The position numbers and the translations under genes are program-made. Shown here piece after piece: positions 22,070 to 35,400 of a stretch of 64,000 nucleotides of DNA. The stretch lies in the NCBI GenBank assembly GCA_016987375.1, contig PJRA01000011.1, positions 1,907,377 to 1,971,376 of the forward strand. The letters run 5' to 3'. Source of the DNA: Brachionus koreanus (taxonomy: Eukaryota; Rotifera; Eurotatoria; Ploima; Brachionidae). The notes beneath the pieces are model-generated. The model did not search any database and was not told where the DNA came from. It saw nothing but the letters and a program-made list of their open reading frames with translations. Numbering within the stretch: position 1 is the stretch's first letter; every line of letters starts with the position of its first letter.

Positions 22070-24325
22070 ATTTTTTTCTCTCAATTTATTTTTTTTTTCG
22101 CTTAACTTATATCAATTTTTTGAGTAAATATTTAAAAATTTCAAATAATTTATTATGTAATGAATTTTAAATTTGATATAAATTGCACTTAAATTTTAAT
22201 AAAGTGCACACTCAGTGTTAGGTCATTTTAGAAATTAAAAAGCCTATACGATAATTTAATTTATTCGTTGATAGTAAAATTACGACTTGATTAATTCAGT
22301 TCAAAAGAATAATTCATTTTTGTTATTTGAAAAAAACTTAAAATATATTTGAATAAACTTATTTGAATTTTTTTTTGTTTTTTTTAATTAAATTGAAAGC
22401 TTTAAATTTTTAATTTCGTTTTTTTTTTTTAATTTAAATTGTATTTTTTGAACATTTCCAAAAAATAAAAAAACAATGTCTGTTTTTAAGCTTTATATCC
22501 AATTTTCTTTCGAAAAAAAAGTCTTAAATAACACTATTATTCTGGAATTATTTAATTGAGTAAAAATTTTTGTTGAGATATAAGTTCTAGTATGAAAATA
22601 TGAAAATAGCAATTACTTAAAATTTACTTAAGTAATTATAAAAACATTTATAAAGGCTATGAAAAAAAACAAACGCATTTTGAAATTGTTTCTTTGGATT
22701 AAGAAACAAATTATTTTCAACCAAATTTACACATAAAATAAAATAAAATTTTATTTAGCTTGATTTGGATAAAATAAAATGGTGGGTAAAGCTTCTTTAT
22801 AAAAATAAAACCTTATGCATAATTTCATGAAATATAGCTAAACAATTAATTTACAAATAGAAAAATATTAGTTTTATATAATCTTTAAATTAGGATTAAA
22901 TAAAATTTTTAATGACTACAAACTAAGTACTTATGCAGAGTAAACTTTTTCTAATAAAAGCGAATTTGGTTATTTAAAATAAATTAATTTAAAAAATACA
23001 GAAAAATAATCGAAAGTTTAAAAAAATAAATTTTTTTGAAGCAATTCTTTTTAAAATTTGTCTTTAATTGGGATGAATTTTTAGTCTTTACAGATATCTC
23101 TGTTAAAAAAAATTTATTAAATATTTAAAAAAAATTAATCAAATTAAAAAATTTTGTTTCTTATAAAAAAAATTGAGAAAATTATATATTTTATTTTCAT
23201 TTTTTTTTCAAATCAAATAACATATATATTTTGTGTTTTTTTTTCTCAATTATAAATTACCAAAGCTGTACTAAAAATATTTATCCTTTTAAAAATATAT
23301 AACTTTATTTTATTTATTCTTTATTTGATTTGAAAAATATTCATCAAAAAATTGATCAACTAAAAAATACTTAAAACCATATCTTAAACAAATCTAGTAA
23401 ATTCAAATATTTTTTTTCCTAGTCTCAAATTATTATCAGTTATCAAAAATAATTTGAGACCTATTTATTTAGCTTGGATTAAATTTCACTTATGGTTTTT
23501 GATGATTAATAAATATAAAAACTAAATTTTATACAATTACAAAATTATTTTAAAATAGTCTTTCGTTCTATTGTTCTATAATTGATAGTGATATAAATGA
23601 TTTTTAATTTTGAATTTGTTCTTTTAAAAATACTCAAGTAAATTTAATAAAGCCTTGATTTAAAATTGATAAATGAATTATAAAAGGTAAATTACAACGC
23701 TTTGTTTTAAGTCAATTTGGATGTTTTTTGTGTTACTGTATTTTGGCGTATTTTTATTCCTAATCGTTTTATTAATTTTTAAACTTTTAGCCTTGCACAT
23801 ATAATAGTGAAATCTAAATCAGCATTTGTTATTTTAAACTTTTAAAATTAGAATACTTTTTTTTTCAAATTGTCATCTTAATATAAGTTTATTTTTTGAA
23901 CTAAGTATTTTAAACAATATCTAATTTTTTTGATTTCCAATTTTTATTTTTTTAAACCCTAAATTTTTTTCCTTTGGAGTTATTTTTTGACAAACTAAAA
24001 TATGTTTTTTAATTTATTAGAAATTTTAAATCTTATTTTTAATTGACTCAGAAAATAGCGATTTTTTTAAAAATTTTAATTAAAAAAATTCCGGCTGAAT
24101 TGAATAATCTGTGAAACTATGTAAAAAAAAACAATTTACTTTATTAAAAAAAAATTCTAGATCTAAAATTTTATTTTAAATTAGCTAAATTAATAAAAAT
24201 ATTCTAGTACTGAACACTTGTTTAAAAAAAAACTGATGATATCAAAAACTTTTGACATTAAACGTAAAACTCGGATTTAAAAAAAAATAAATCAATACAT
24301 AAAGATAGAATCAAATGAGCCAATT
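22070..24325. other. Intergenic, 3' side of the laminin gene
   Basis: Very AT-rich, with long A and T tracts; no exon, RNA gene or element recognised. The right end holds the laminin 3' UTR and poly(A) region. Confidence 0.4.
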
Positions 24326-27300
24326 TTAAGAGCACATAGATTTATAAATGCGCTCTAGATCCATTATATTCTGCTCAAGCGGAACTATTTCACGTCTATA
24401 GGTCTCAATTCTATCTTTGTTTATTTTATTTCTTTCCTCTAAGATCTCAATTTGATTTTCTAATATCCCCAATGCATCTATTTGTTTAACTACTTCTTCA
24501 AATTGAAAATTAAGCTGGTTTATTGCTTCCAAGGACAAGTTTTCCAGCGCTTAAAAAAATTTTCAAATTTAATAAATTTTAATAAATGAAACTTACATAA
24601 ATCAGTATTGTTGATAGAATCTAATAAATGTTCTGAATTAGTTATTCTGTTTAGTAAATTTTGGGATCTATCAACTATATTTTCAGCTTTTTGCTGAACT
24701 TGGGCCAATTTATTGTCTAATTGATTGTATTTTGAAGTTGCTTGGGCTATTGCTTCATAATTGTCTTCATTTCCAGCAGCAAGGTCATTTGTAAAATCGG
24801 CCAAATTTCTTACTTTAGTGTTAAAATCACCAGTTTTGTTTGGCGTCATCAGATCGTTTTTAGCGTTTTGAATGCTACTGTTGGCCAATTGAACAAGATT
24901 TTTGGTGTTTGACAAATCCAGACTTATTTTTTCTATAGAAATTTCTAATTTATCATATAATTGATCTGAATCGGCTATGTTGGACTCAGTTTCACTGACC
25001 AAAATTTGCGCCTTATCTGCTCTTTCTTTATTATTGCTCAACACGTTGTCGAAATTTTCCAAAGTTTCTAACATTTTTTTTGCTTCATTGAAAACCTGGA
25101 CGGTTGAATTGTAAGCAGCATCTACTTTAGTTTTGGCCTTTTGGCTTCGCTCTAGTAAATGTTGAATATCTTCATTTTTAATTTGTGATGATTTTAGTCT
25201 TTCTTCAGCCTTTTGAATATTGACTTGAGCCGATTTGAAAAATTCGCCCAATCTAACATTTAGATTGCTTGATTCTGATTTAAGCTTAGAAACCTTGAAA
25301 ATTGTCAAATTTTAGAAATAGAATTATTTGGAGAAGCTAATGAAGCCCGAGTAGCTCAGTCGGTTAGAGCGTCGTACTTATAAATACAGTGAAGCGATGC
25401 GAAGGTCGAGAGTTCGAGCCTCTCCTGGGGCAATTTTTTTCTACTTAAAAAATTTTTCAAAGAGTCGAAGAAGGAATTTTATTAAAATTCAAAATTTTAT
25501 TTTGAATTATTATTAAGCTTTATAATAATAAAACGTAAGTTTTAAAAGTTAAAAAACTGTGAAAAATACAATGCAATGAAATTGCGCAATTTAACATTTT
25601 TGAGCTAATTATTCAAAATTTATTTTTCAAAATTAAATGACAATGCTCGCAGATTTTTAATTTTTAAGATAATTTAATCAAAAAAAATATTTTTTCAGGT
25701 ATAGCAAAGCATGTACCATAGCCAAGTATTGAACACTAAATTAGGAAATTTCTAATTCAAATCTTTAAAAACATATCCCGATTTTACCATTATATCATTA
25801 AAAAATTTAATCATTTACTTTAAAAATTGGAAAAAATTTTAAATTTTTTTATGAAAGTTGTGCAAGTAAAATTAAATATTAATCGATAGCGCAAAATTTC
25901 CCCTAAAAAAATATTTTTTGATTAATATTAATGTTTTTTCTCTTTGCCATTTTTTAATAAAAATTTGAATAAAAAAGCCCAAACACCAAAAGGATTATAT
26001 ATTTTTTAGATTAGAGATCTAGTTCACTGATTAATTATTTTTTATATTATTTTAAAAGGCAAAATGAAAATAATTTTACATTTTTATATTTTCATATTTT
26101 TAGATTTTTTGTGCAATTTTTCAGAATATTAAAAAACCCTTTCCAATTATTAGGTAAACAAAATTAAAATTAAAAATTTTCTTAAATATTGCACAAAAAA
26201 TCTAGAAATATGAAAATGTAAAATTATTTTCATTTTGCCTTTTAAAAACATAAATTTTATTAAAAAATGTCAAAGAGAAATAAAACTTGTCATACATATT
26301 TTGTCATGTTTGGTCAGTTTTTTATGACTGTTTTTTTATTTAAAAAAAGTAATATTTTTTATAATAAAAACTTATTTTATAGCTTTTTGGCAATTCAGTT
26401 TAACGAAAAAAAGTATTAGTATTTTTTTCTGAAAGAAAATTCAATCTTACATTGGAGAAAAAATCTAGCGTTACTTCAGATCCTTTCCCGAATTAAAAGG
26501 TGTCAAATGCAACCATCTCTCAAAAAAAAAAATAAAATTTTGAATTTTATATTTTTTTAATTTTCCAAGAATAATTATCATCTTAAATTGATATTTTCTT
26601 CATCGCCACTCACTTCTTCGACTTCTATTTTATCATTTTCTCCTGCTAGTATAGTATCATTTTTGATGACGTCAGAAATTAGAAATAAATTAGTTATGTC
26701 TGTTTTTTTTTTTAATGAAAATTTTTTTTTGAATCTAAAAACACTATATCTAGTACTAAGATATATTAACAGACAAAAATTAGATTTATATGGAGTAACT
26801 TTTAATAAATTAGAGGCCAATAAAAAACCTTATTTCAAATATATTTAATTTACCTGGTCTCTAAATTTTTGGTAATCTTCTTCAGTAAGAACATTGGTTT
26901 CGTACTCGGACTCGTCTTGCTTAAAATTTTTTAAATTTTCGTTTATTTCATTCAAGTGTTTAATATCGTTATTCATTATGCCTGCGACACTTTGAGCTTC
27001 TTGTGCCAAAAATTGGGCAGTCTGTGCCAAAAAATTAAAATCAGTTTCAGGCTCAGTCTGAATGTTGACAAATTTTTCCAACAAGTCCTGAATGTCTTGA
27101 ATGGCTTTAGCTGAACCATTAAGAAAATTTTGTGTTGTTTTTTTTAAGCTTTGAGCGAAACTTTCATGCTCTTTCGAAGCTACACGACTTGATCTGGCCA
27201 ATTCAGTCAACTTAGCATCATGTTCGCTTCGGTTGGCCAACATTTCTCTCTTTTTGCCAATTATATTTTCAGTTTCTAGTTGTTGAAGTGAAATGGACCT

Positions 27301-30300
27301 CAAGGTCAATTGTAATTCAATACTATCTTGCAATTTTTTAATCTTGTCCTTTATATTTTCCCAAGAGACAACATTTTTCTCAAATAAATCATATGGTCTA
27401 AGCAAATTTTTAAATTCACCATTTATCTCGTCTAGGCTGGTCGCAAATTTGGTCAATGCTTCATCATATGAAGAGCCTAGATTGGATTTTTCATAATAAT
27501 TGTAATGAAAATCGTTTAGTTTATTTTTTAGAATTTCTAAATTTTCTTGTAACTCTTTATTTTTGTTAGTTGAGTCTTCAGACATCGAGTCAGGTATAAT
27601 TTGAGTGAGAGATTTCTCCAAAGCATAAATATTTTCTCTTAAATCAGTGACAGCTTTTTGGACCAAATTGTAACAGTCATCACAAGGTTGGCAACCAATA
27701 CTAAAATTGAAAAAATTTTCTAGACACTGGTCACACTTGACACCAGCAATACTTGGTTTACAAGTGCACTTGCCAAGCTGATTGCATTGCAAGTTCTCGG
27801 AGCCGAATGGATCACAGTCGCATTTTTTGCAACCAAGGTCCGAAAAACCGTAATGATAAGGCATACATTCATCGCATTTTAGACCTTGGACTCCGGGTCG
27901 GCACTCGCACTTTCCACTTGTTTGATCACAATTAAGACTAAGCGAACCAAGCGGATTGCATTTGCACTCATGACATCCATCACCAGACTCAATATTCCAA
28001 AACGTATCTCTACATCTGTCGCATTGACGACCAATTACATTCGGTCTACACTTACACTGACCATTGTCCAAATCGCATTCGTTGTTCTCACTTCCATTGT
28101 CGTTGCACTCACAAGCATGGCATTTGAGATCACTAAGAGCATTACCCCAATAAAATGGCAAACACTTTTCACATTGATCCCCGGTTGTGTTGTAAACACA
28201 ACGTAGACACTTTCCACTAGTGTCACAATTTCCGACTGCGTTTTCGTCTATGTTAGAGTTACATGTGCATTTTTCGCACACTAATTTATTGGTTGATCTT
28301 TCGAGCTCGTAGTATCCATCATCACATAAACCACACAAATTTCCTTTGGTTCCTGCAGGACATTTGAGACACACTACTTCGTTGGTCGAAGACTGATAGT
28401 TGTAAAATTCAACACATGGACCATCATTGGGACAAGGACATTTTCTGCAGTCATTTGAAGTTCCTTGTAAAGCGTTGCCATAGTAACCATCACGACATTT
28501 CTCGCAATTTTCTCCTGTTGTTTGGTGCATACATTCGCATTTTCCCGACCATTGATCACATGACACTGAATGATTGTTACACGAACACGGTACACATTTG
28601 ACAAACGAATCACCAAATTGAATTTCACGACGATATCCAGGAGAGCAATTTTCGCAAAATTGTCCTGTGTGTCCTACTGGACATGAACACTGTTCGATCC
28701 ATTTGGCCTTGGAAAAATCAGTATTCTTGTCACCTTTTTGAGCTGATTGTAAAGTAAAGCTTTGCAAAAATGTATACCCCCCGGTGTTGGCTTTTAGGCG
28801 AATGGATGTGATGTTAGATAACAAGCGATGAAAATCTTTGTTGCTAAGAGATGGTCTCCAATTATCTGTTTCCTTAAGCTTGAATATGAATTCATGTTCC
28901 ATTGTTTCCAAAGGATCTGCTGATTGAGGCTCAATATTTAACAATGCTGGATCGTATATTGTCTGATAAATTTGAAGATAGTTATGTGAATTTTCGATTA
29001 TTAAATCTTTACGTGACAAGCTTGATTTACCAATTTGAAATTTTAATTTTATTCTTATTTCTTGGTTATAGCTGAGACGTTGATTGCCAAGATACTGACC
29101 TTTTAATATAATTTAAATTTAGTAACTTTTTTTAGACCTTTTTTAGAATTTAGTTTTTTTAACTTTATTAAATTTATATTAAATTAATTTTGTGAACTTA
29201 ACCGAAGATTAAAAGAGTCTTGAAAGTGTTTTTGAGGGTCAAAAATGGCTTAATTAAGTCTTTTTGCTTTTTTTTCGTATTATTTAACATAATCAATAAA
29301 AACTATTAGTATGTATCAATAAATTTTTTTATAAATTAATTTATTACCATTGAAATAAACAAATAAAAATAAAAAAAACCATCTAAGATTTAATTTTTTT
29401 GAATTTCAAGTGTCAGTTTTTAGGTAAATATTTTGGTGCAGTTTATACCTATACTTCCCTGTAATTTTTTATTTCAAAAAATATCTTTTAATACCTTTTA
29501 ATTTTTGGTCTCCTAATTTAACCTAAAAAAATTTTTGCCAAAGTTTAATTATGAAATTCGAATACAAATAAGCACAAAAAATCAAAGAAATACAACTCAC
29601 ATTGTCACAATTTTTATACTTAAAATATTTTTTGATATGTAGTAAATGTTTGTTTTATTTTAACCAAGATACAGTAGTGCGGGGTTGTGAAGTTATTTTT
29701 ATTTCGGTCTTTTCAATTCAGAAAAACTTGAATTGATTTTTTACTACAATAGATAGTTTAATTGACGTAATTGTACATTTGATTAGAGTACTTTTTAATG
29801 GTTTAAAAATGTACTTTGCAGACTTATTTTACTGCATTAAGCAAATTTGCTCATAATTAAGCACTTTACACAACTAAGTTATCTATTTTAGTAAAAAAGT
29901 TATTCAAATTTTTCTGAATTGAAAAGATCGAATTGAGTAGTGCTACGATGACTATTTCTTAAGTAAATTTACCAGAATTTACGTAATGTATTGATTATTG
30001 TTCTTACCAAAATGCATTAATTAAATTTAATTTTGAAATAATTAATTTAAATTTTTTTTTTGTTGAAAATTTTAACAATTTTTTGGAATTTAAATGCTGA
30101 AATTGTAGTAAAAAATTAATTAAATATCAGCTAAAATACATGCCTTGCACTATTAAAAATCTTAATAAAATATTCTTAAATAATTTTTTTTTCTTATATA
30201 AAATTCTGTATTTACCAGGAGCATTGAACCATACATCTTTGTGATTAGTGTTCACAAAAATGCCTCTATTAATTTCGTCGGATCCTACAAATACTGAACT

Positions 30301-32486
30301 GCCATTTGAATCTAAAGCAGTCCAACTATTTAGATTATCTAGTTCATATTTTGACTCAATTGAATGCGGAGAAAAGTTGTTGGCTCTTACACAGTCAGAA
30401 GAATGTCCGAAACAGAAACAAGGCAGGCATCCATGGGTTAAGTTTGCATCTTTACCAAAGAAACCAGGCTTACATCTATAAAACACTAATAGATTTTGAA
30501 TACTTATATTTTTCTAAACGTTACTTATCACAATTTTGACCTTCGACATTTTGTTTGCATCTACATTTACCATCGCGTGGATCACAGACTGGCGGTGAAT
30601 CGAAACTACCAGCCGGATCACACATACACATTTTGCATCCATTTTCATTCAAATCGTAATGATTAGGTGCACATCTATCACATTTGTCTCCTATTACCCC
30701 TGGTTTGCATGTACATTGACCATCTGGATTGCACTGCAAACTTACTGAACCTTCCGGATGACACTGGCAATCTATACATTCGTTGTCATGCTGACGTCTA
30801 TAGAAGCCAAATTTGCAATTTTCACAATGAGCACCATCTGTATTTTGTCTACAATCGTAGCATTGACCACCGTGTCCTGTCAGCTCGTATAATGTTTCAT
30901 TAAAGAAACATTTATCAGAAAGACCGCTACAATTACACGCTAAAAAATAATTGTTTTTTATAAATAATCAAAATCAATTTCAAAATGTTATTCCAGAGCT
31001 AAAATTTTTTTTTTAATTAATAATAAACTTTAAATATTTAAATATTAATACAAACAAAATTAAAGAAAAAATTAAAATTTTTTATTTTTAATTAAAAACT
31101 TAAAAAAAAAAATAGTTGAAACAAAATTTCAAAAACAAAAATTTCAATTGTAGATGAGAAAGTCAAATAAATTAAGGTAAAATTAAACTTAAAATTTTAG
31201 ATCATTATTTTCTTTTTTTACTGTATTTAATTTGATTTAAACATAAAATTATTTTAAAATTTATTTTGAATTCTAATTATTTTTTACTAAATACTAAATA
31301 AGCTCATGGATTTTTATAAATTAACAAAAAAAAACTATCAAAAATGTCAAATGTCTAAATTGTTAATGTTTAAAAAAATTTTAGCCAGGAGAAATTTTTG
31401 ATAATAACTTAAAATTGTTTTATACTTACGAACACATTCATTTCCTTCAAGTAAAGTGGCCGGCGACCATGGTTTATCATTATAAAAAGGCAGACATTTC
31501 TCACAGTCAACACCATCAGTATTGTGCTTACAATCGCATTTGTACTTTTCTTCAAAGTCCTTATCTTGATAAGTATAACAGCTGTCTGCATGACCATTAC
31601 ATTTGCATCTAAATTTTATTTATTTTTATCACATAAAAATTTTATTGGGCTCAATTTACCTTCCACCAACTGATATATCCGAAATAGCATAATAGTAAGA
31701 TCTCAGAACTTTTGGATCACCAAATAATTCATCACCAAATGTATTGAGTCTATTCAAAGTTATTCTAATTGCTGTAGCACTAACCCATTCTTTTAGTTCT
31801 TGATTATTTTCGAAGTTGTAGGCATTGGGTCTTCCCTCAAGTGTACTAAAAGCAACTGAGCCACCGCTCAGTGGAGCTATGTCACTAAACTCGTCAGTAC
31901 AAGCGGCAGTTGTTTCATTATCACGTGTAAATATTCCACGATTTGGTCTGCCATAAGTGTATTCACAATTTGAACTATAGAATTGAAAGGGAACCCAATC
32001 GGATGAATCATTAGTTTTTTTGTATATGGCAAAACTCTCTGGTCTAGGCGAATGAAACTTGACTTGAATGTAGGTAATGTCGAATGATTTTCCCAAATGT
32101 AAAGTTAAGTTAATTGAATTGGGATATTGTACATCGAATTCCATGGTATCGGACTGCCACCAGGTCAGATCTTCGGCCAAATTTTTGTCTGTAAGATACT
32201 CGGGGGGATGTGACTTTTCTCTGCGACGGTTATCGCAAATGTCGCATCGCTCGGACTGACGGTCCGAATAGTCGAACCAACTGGTTCCGTGAATGTTTGT
32301 CTGAACACAAAATTCGCTTGGAACTTCGCCACATGTGTTTGTCACCTCTACTGGCCGATTAAAGACTGCGTTTATAAATTCGGGAAAGCAGCGAACCGGA
32401 TTGTTACTCTGGTCATAGCAGCTTTCTTGTCCTCTCACTTTAAATATATTTAATAAAAGAATAAATGTTAAACAATTAAATAACAT
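24326..32486 (-). CDS. LAMC1: Laminin gamma chain (LAMC1-type), complete
   Basis: Basement-membrane glycoprotein subunit, secreted as an alpha-beta-gamma trimer. Seven exons (reverse): 32486-31660, 31608-31430, 30939-30525, 30475-30216, 29099-26854, 25293-24597, 24549-24326; 4848 nt, 1615 aa, close to the usual gamma-1 length (about 1600). Signal peptide 1-19 ([12 protein letters not shown]). The LN domain keeps [39 protein letters not shown] and [12 protein letters not shown]. Eleven LE (EGF-like) repeats follow, the fifth split by a laminin IV-A domain (exons 4-5). LE8 carries NIDENAVGN, the counterpart of the nidogen-binding loop. A coiled-coil arm (exons 5-7) ends YKSMCS, whose Cys matches the C-terminal cysteine that links gamma to beta. 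LN, arm and end features all favour gamma over beta or alpha. Confidence 0.97.
25345..25432 (+). tRNA. tRNA-Ile(UAU), intron-containing, copy 4, inside laminin intron 5
   Basis: Same 88-nt sequence as copies 1 and 3 (GCCCGAG 5' strand, UAU anticodon, 14-nt intron), followed by AATTTTTTTC. It lies antisense to laminin, with its 5' end 51 nt from the intron's 3' splice site. Confidence 0.93.
26051..26246. repeat. Long imperfect inverted repeat (fold-back)
   Basis: Left arm 26051-26117 (starts TTTAAAAGGCAAAATG, ends TTTTTTGTGCAAT) and right arm 26188-26246 are reverse complements, apart from one 8-nt gap and one mismatch; the loop is about 70 nt. An outer pair at about 25937-25963 (TTTCTCTTTGCCATTTTTTA) and 26256-26280 (inverse TTTATTAAAAAATGTCAAAG) extends the symmetry. 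No target duplication could be fixed. Likely a decayed fold-back MITE. Confidence 0.75.
29100..30215 (-). other. Laminin intron 4 (1.1 kb) with fold-back
   Basis: Interrupts the laminin IV-A domain. Joining 30216 to 29099 restores ..[18 protein letters not shown], which matches the family's conserved ..LGnq.lSY.Q. Contains the fold-back 29704-29931. Confidence 0.85.
29704..29931. repeat. Inverted repeat (possible hAT-like MITE)
   Basis: Left arm 29704-29755 (TCGGTCTTTTCAATTCAGAA...) and right arm 29880-29931 are reverse complements with a handful of mismatches; the loop is about 124 nt. The outer left flank CAGTAGTGCGGGG (29672-29684) resembles hAT ends, but the matching right end is not clean (GAGTAGTGCTACG), so class is uncertain. 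Confidence 0.7.
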
Positions 32487-35400
32487 TTTCTAATTTCATT
32501 TAGATATCTAAAATAAACTAGTTGTCTAAAATATTTTTATTAAAATAGAAATAACAAAAAAAATAAAATAGAAAAGATCATTAAATGTCCATCAAGATCC
32601 GGGTTAAAAGCACAGACTCTAAAATCATCCAAGCGATTAGTAATTAAACACTTTTTAAGACGTCAAATATAAAAAATGAGAGAATTATTTTATTATTATT
32701 TTTTTTAATACTATCTAAACTATTCTTGAAAAAATAATAGTTTTTTTTGTGCAAAAATATCTCTGAAATTAATTTGAAATTTATATAATCTTATCTTTTT
32801 TTTTTCAAAGGTGTTAAATGGAATTTTTCGCATGAATAGAAAAAGTTGTGAAAATAAGCATTTTTGCTAACACTGAATATAAGCACGCTAATTAGTTGCT
32901 GATATTCAATTTCAAAATTTAATAGTAAAGCTTTGAAAAAAAATATTTCAGGGTTCATTGACTAAAGCTATATGAGAACATATAAATTTAAATTGCAGTC
33001 GATAAATGGTAATATTTTAATTTTAGCTATTTTGTTTAGGTTTCTAAAAAAGATAAGATACGATTGATAAGATAAAGTGGTGTTGTATTTTTTATTTTTT
33101 TATAGTATGTTTTAAACTCGCCATATCGTAAAATTCAAACACATGGATAAGGTTTGTGGTCGAGCTTGATTTCGAATGATTTATGCCAAAGATCTGTTTA
33201 CGATACTTTGATCAATTGAGCATAGTATGATAAATGCGCAATATGATCGTTTCTCAAGCAAATAAATTTAAATTTAGGTCGTCTTTATCTTAAAATTAAC
33301 TTTAAACTAAAATGCAAAAATTTTACTTTTTTTTTTCTATTCAAACTTTGATAAAAATTCAGAAAATAAATTTTCTTAAAAATGATAAATTTAGAAAAAA
33401 TAACAATTTCTCTTCAGGTCAGTTCAGAAACTGTTCAGCTTGTTTGACAATATTTTTAAATGCTTAAAATTTTACAAAACAAAAATCAGCTTTTAATTTA
33501 ATTGAAAATTTTAAATAAAAATGAAATTAAATTATATTAAATTCAAAATTTCTATTCAATATAAAAAAAAAGTTAAAAAAATTTTATGCAAAATTGCTCA
33601 ATTTGACTATATTTTCCATAAAATAAACAGGCTATTCAAAATGATATTTATAATTATTTATTTATTTGATTCTAAAAAATTTTTTTAAATGAAAATTTTA
33701 AATTGAAGCTTGTTTGGTGAAATTCCAAGGAAATTAAAGTTTGAACTGGTTACAGACGGTCTTGTTTAAAAAGCAGAATTTTATTCTGAAAAAATATCTC
33801 TTATAGAATAATATCTTTTATGGTCCAACGAAAGCTTGGTTTGTATGTTTGCTCAATGGCTCATTTTCTAAGACGACAGCATTTTACTAATATAGAGAGG
33901 TATCGTGAATATTTTGGCTCCAAAAGCCGTGAATGGTTTAATAGAAGAGTCGAATGATAGATGATGACTAAAGCAAAATTGGTATAGATTAAAAAATTGA
34001 AAAGAAACGCAAAATTTTTTGACTTATCTTGTTTTAATGATAAATTTCTATTCTAATGATTTCCGGTTTAAGGGTCAAATGTTCAGTGCATTGTCAATTG
34101 ATTATTTTAGAGAATAAGATAGCTTTCGTAAGAAGCAAGAATGAGGAAATTGAAACTACAGCATTGAAATTGATTCAACTATTTGAAATTTGAGTATATT
34201 ACATAGGTCCATTAAATTGAATCGGTCGACTTGATGAGACCACACGCTTTTAATGTCAGCTCTGTGACGTGAGGTTTTCACATATGCAGTAACAAAGATG
34301 CAAAACTTCATCACAAACAGATAAACGTTTAAACAGTTTTAAAGAGAAAAAGTTAAATTCTAAAAGTGTAAAATTTTAAATGAACTAAGACAAAGATAAA
34401 AAATATTACACATATCAATTTTATTATTTATAAAATTAGAAAAGACTTTTACAGTCTATCTAACACACTTACTCTTCATTCAGTGTTTTTACTTGTTTTA
34501 GCTAAAATACTACTGCTATTAAATTTTTCATCAAAATTTTTAATTTTGAAATTAAATTGGTGTTCACTCAAAAAAATTGATCTGGAGATAAATCTTATCC
34601 GATAAGTAATAAAATAGAATGAAATACTTTGTCTTAGATACATAATATTTTAAATTAAAAAATTTACAAAAAAGAACACTTTTAGTTCTTCTAATTTATT
34701 ATGGGTCAAAATTAAAAAATAAGAAAATTTAAATTTTTATTTTTAATGGTTTTTATAAAATAAACCCATGTTTAAATCATTTTCATTAAAAAATGGAGGA
34801 CCGTTTTCAACTGGGTAATAATTGCAGTGTAGACGATCAAATTGATGCATTAACATATGTGTCAGATTGAAACTGTTGCAAAAAATGGTACCGGAAAAAG
34901 ATATGAGTTCCTTCCTATCATCAGGTATGATAGAAAAGAGACAATTAGTATAATTAATACATTAACACCTATGAGCTCAATTATCTGCTCGTTAAACTTT
35001 CTTTTTGCAGAAGCTTTTTCTCTTTGAAATCGATGTTATGTATTTAAAATGATAATGCTTTTTGAATAAATATTTTTTTGTAATCAAAAAATGAAATAAA
35101 AAAAAAAATTTTATCAAAATTTAATTTTAAAGTCAAATTCAGAATTCAGGACTCTAGCTAAATATAGGAGACTACTTTTTGATTTTTGGTTAAGTAACCA
35201 TTTGATAAAAAAGAATTAAAATGAACAATAGTAGGTTGGTTTTCAGCATCAGAAATTGATACAATGCATGTAGTTGTTACGGTAACATTGCTGTTAAAAA
35301 AGTTTCTGGAGTTACTACTGCTGATTTATTTTTCATTTGTATTTGCACTTTTATTTTAAGCTAAGTTTTTTTTCAATAAAAATCTCAAATTGTAAAATTT

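Larger units (their letters stand above)
25294..26853 (-). other. Laminin intron 5 (1.56 kb) with tRNA gene and fold-back
   Basis: Donor CAG|GTAAATT at 26853 and acceptor TTTTCAAG before 25293, phase 0. It contains tRNA copy 4 (opposite strand) and the fold-back at 26051-26246. Short open frames at 26578-26848 on both strands overlap A/T-rich intron sequence and are not supported as genes. Confidence 0.8.

Noticed and set aside
26578..26848. ORFs on both strands next to laminin exon 5
   Set aside because: Lie in laminin intron 5; the exon 5 donor at 26853 and phase-0 joining to 25293 leave no room for them.
27293..28628. Multiple ORFs opposite or out of frame to laminin exon 5
   Set aside because: Shadows of Cys-rich LE repeats.
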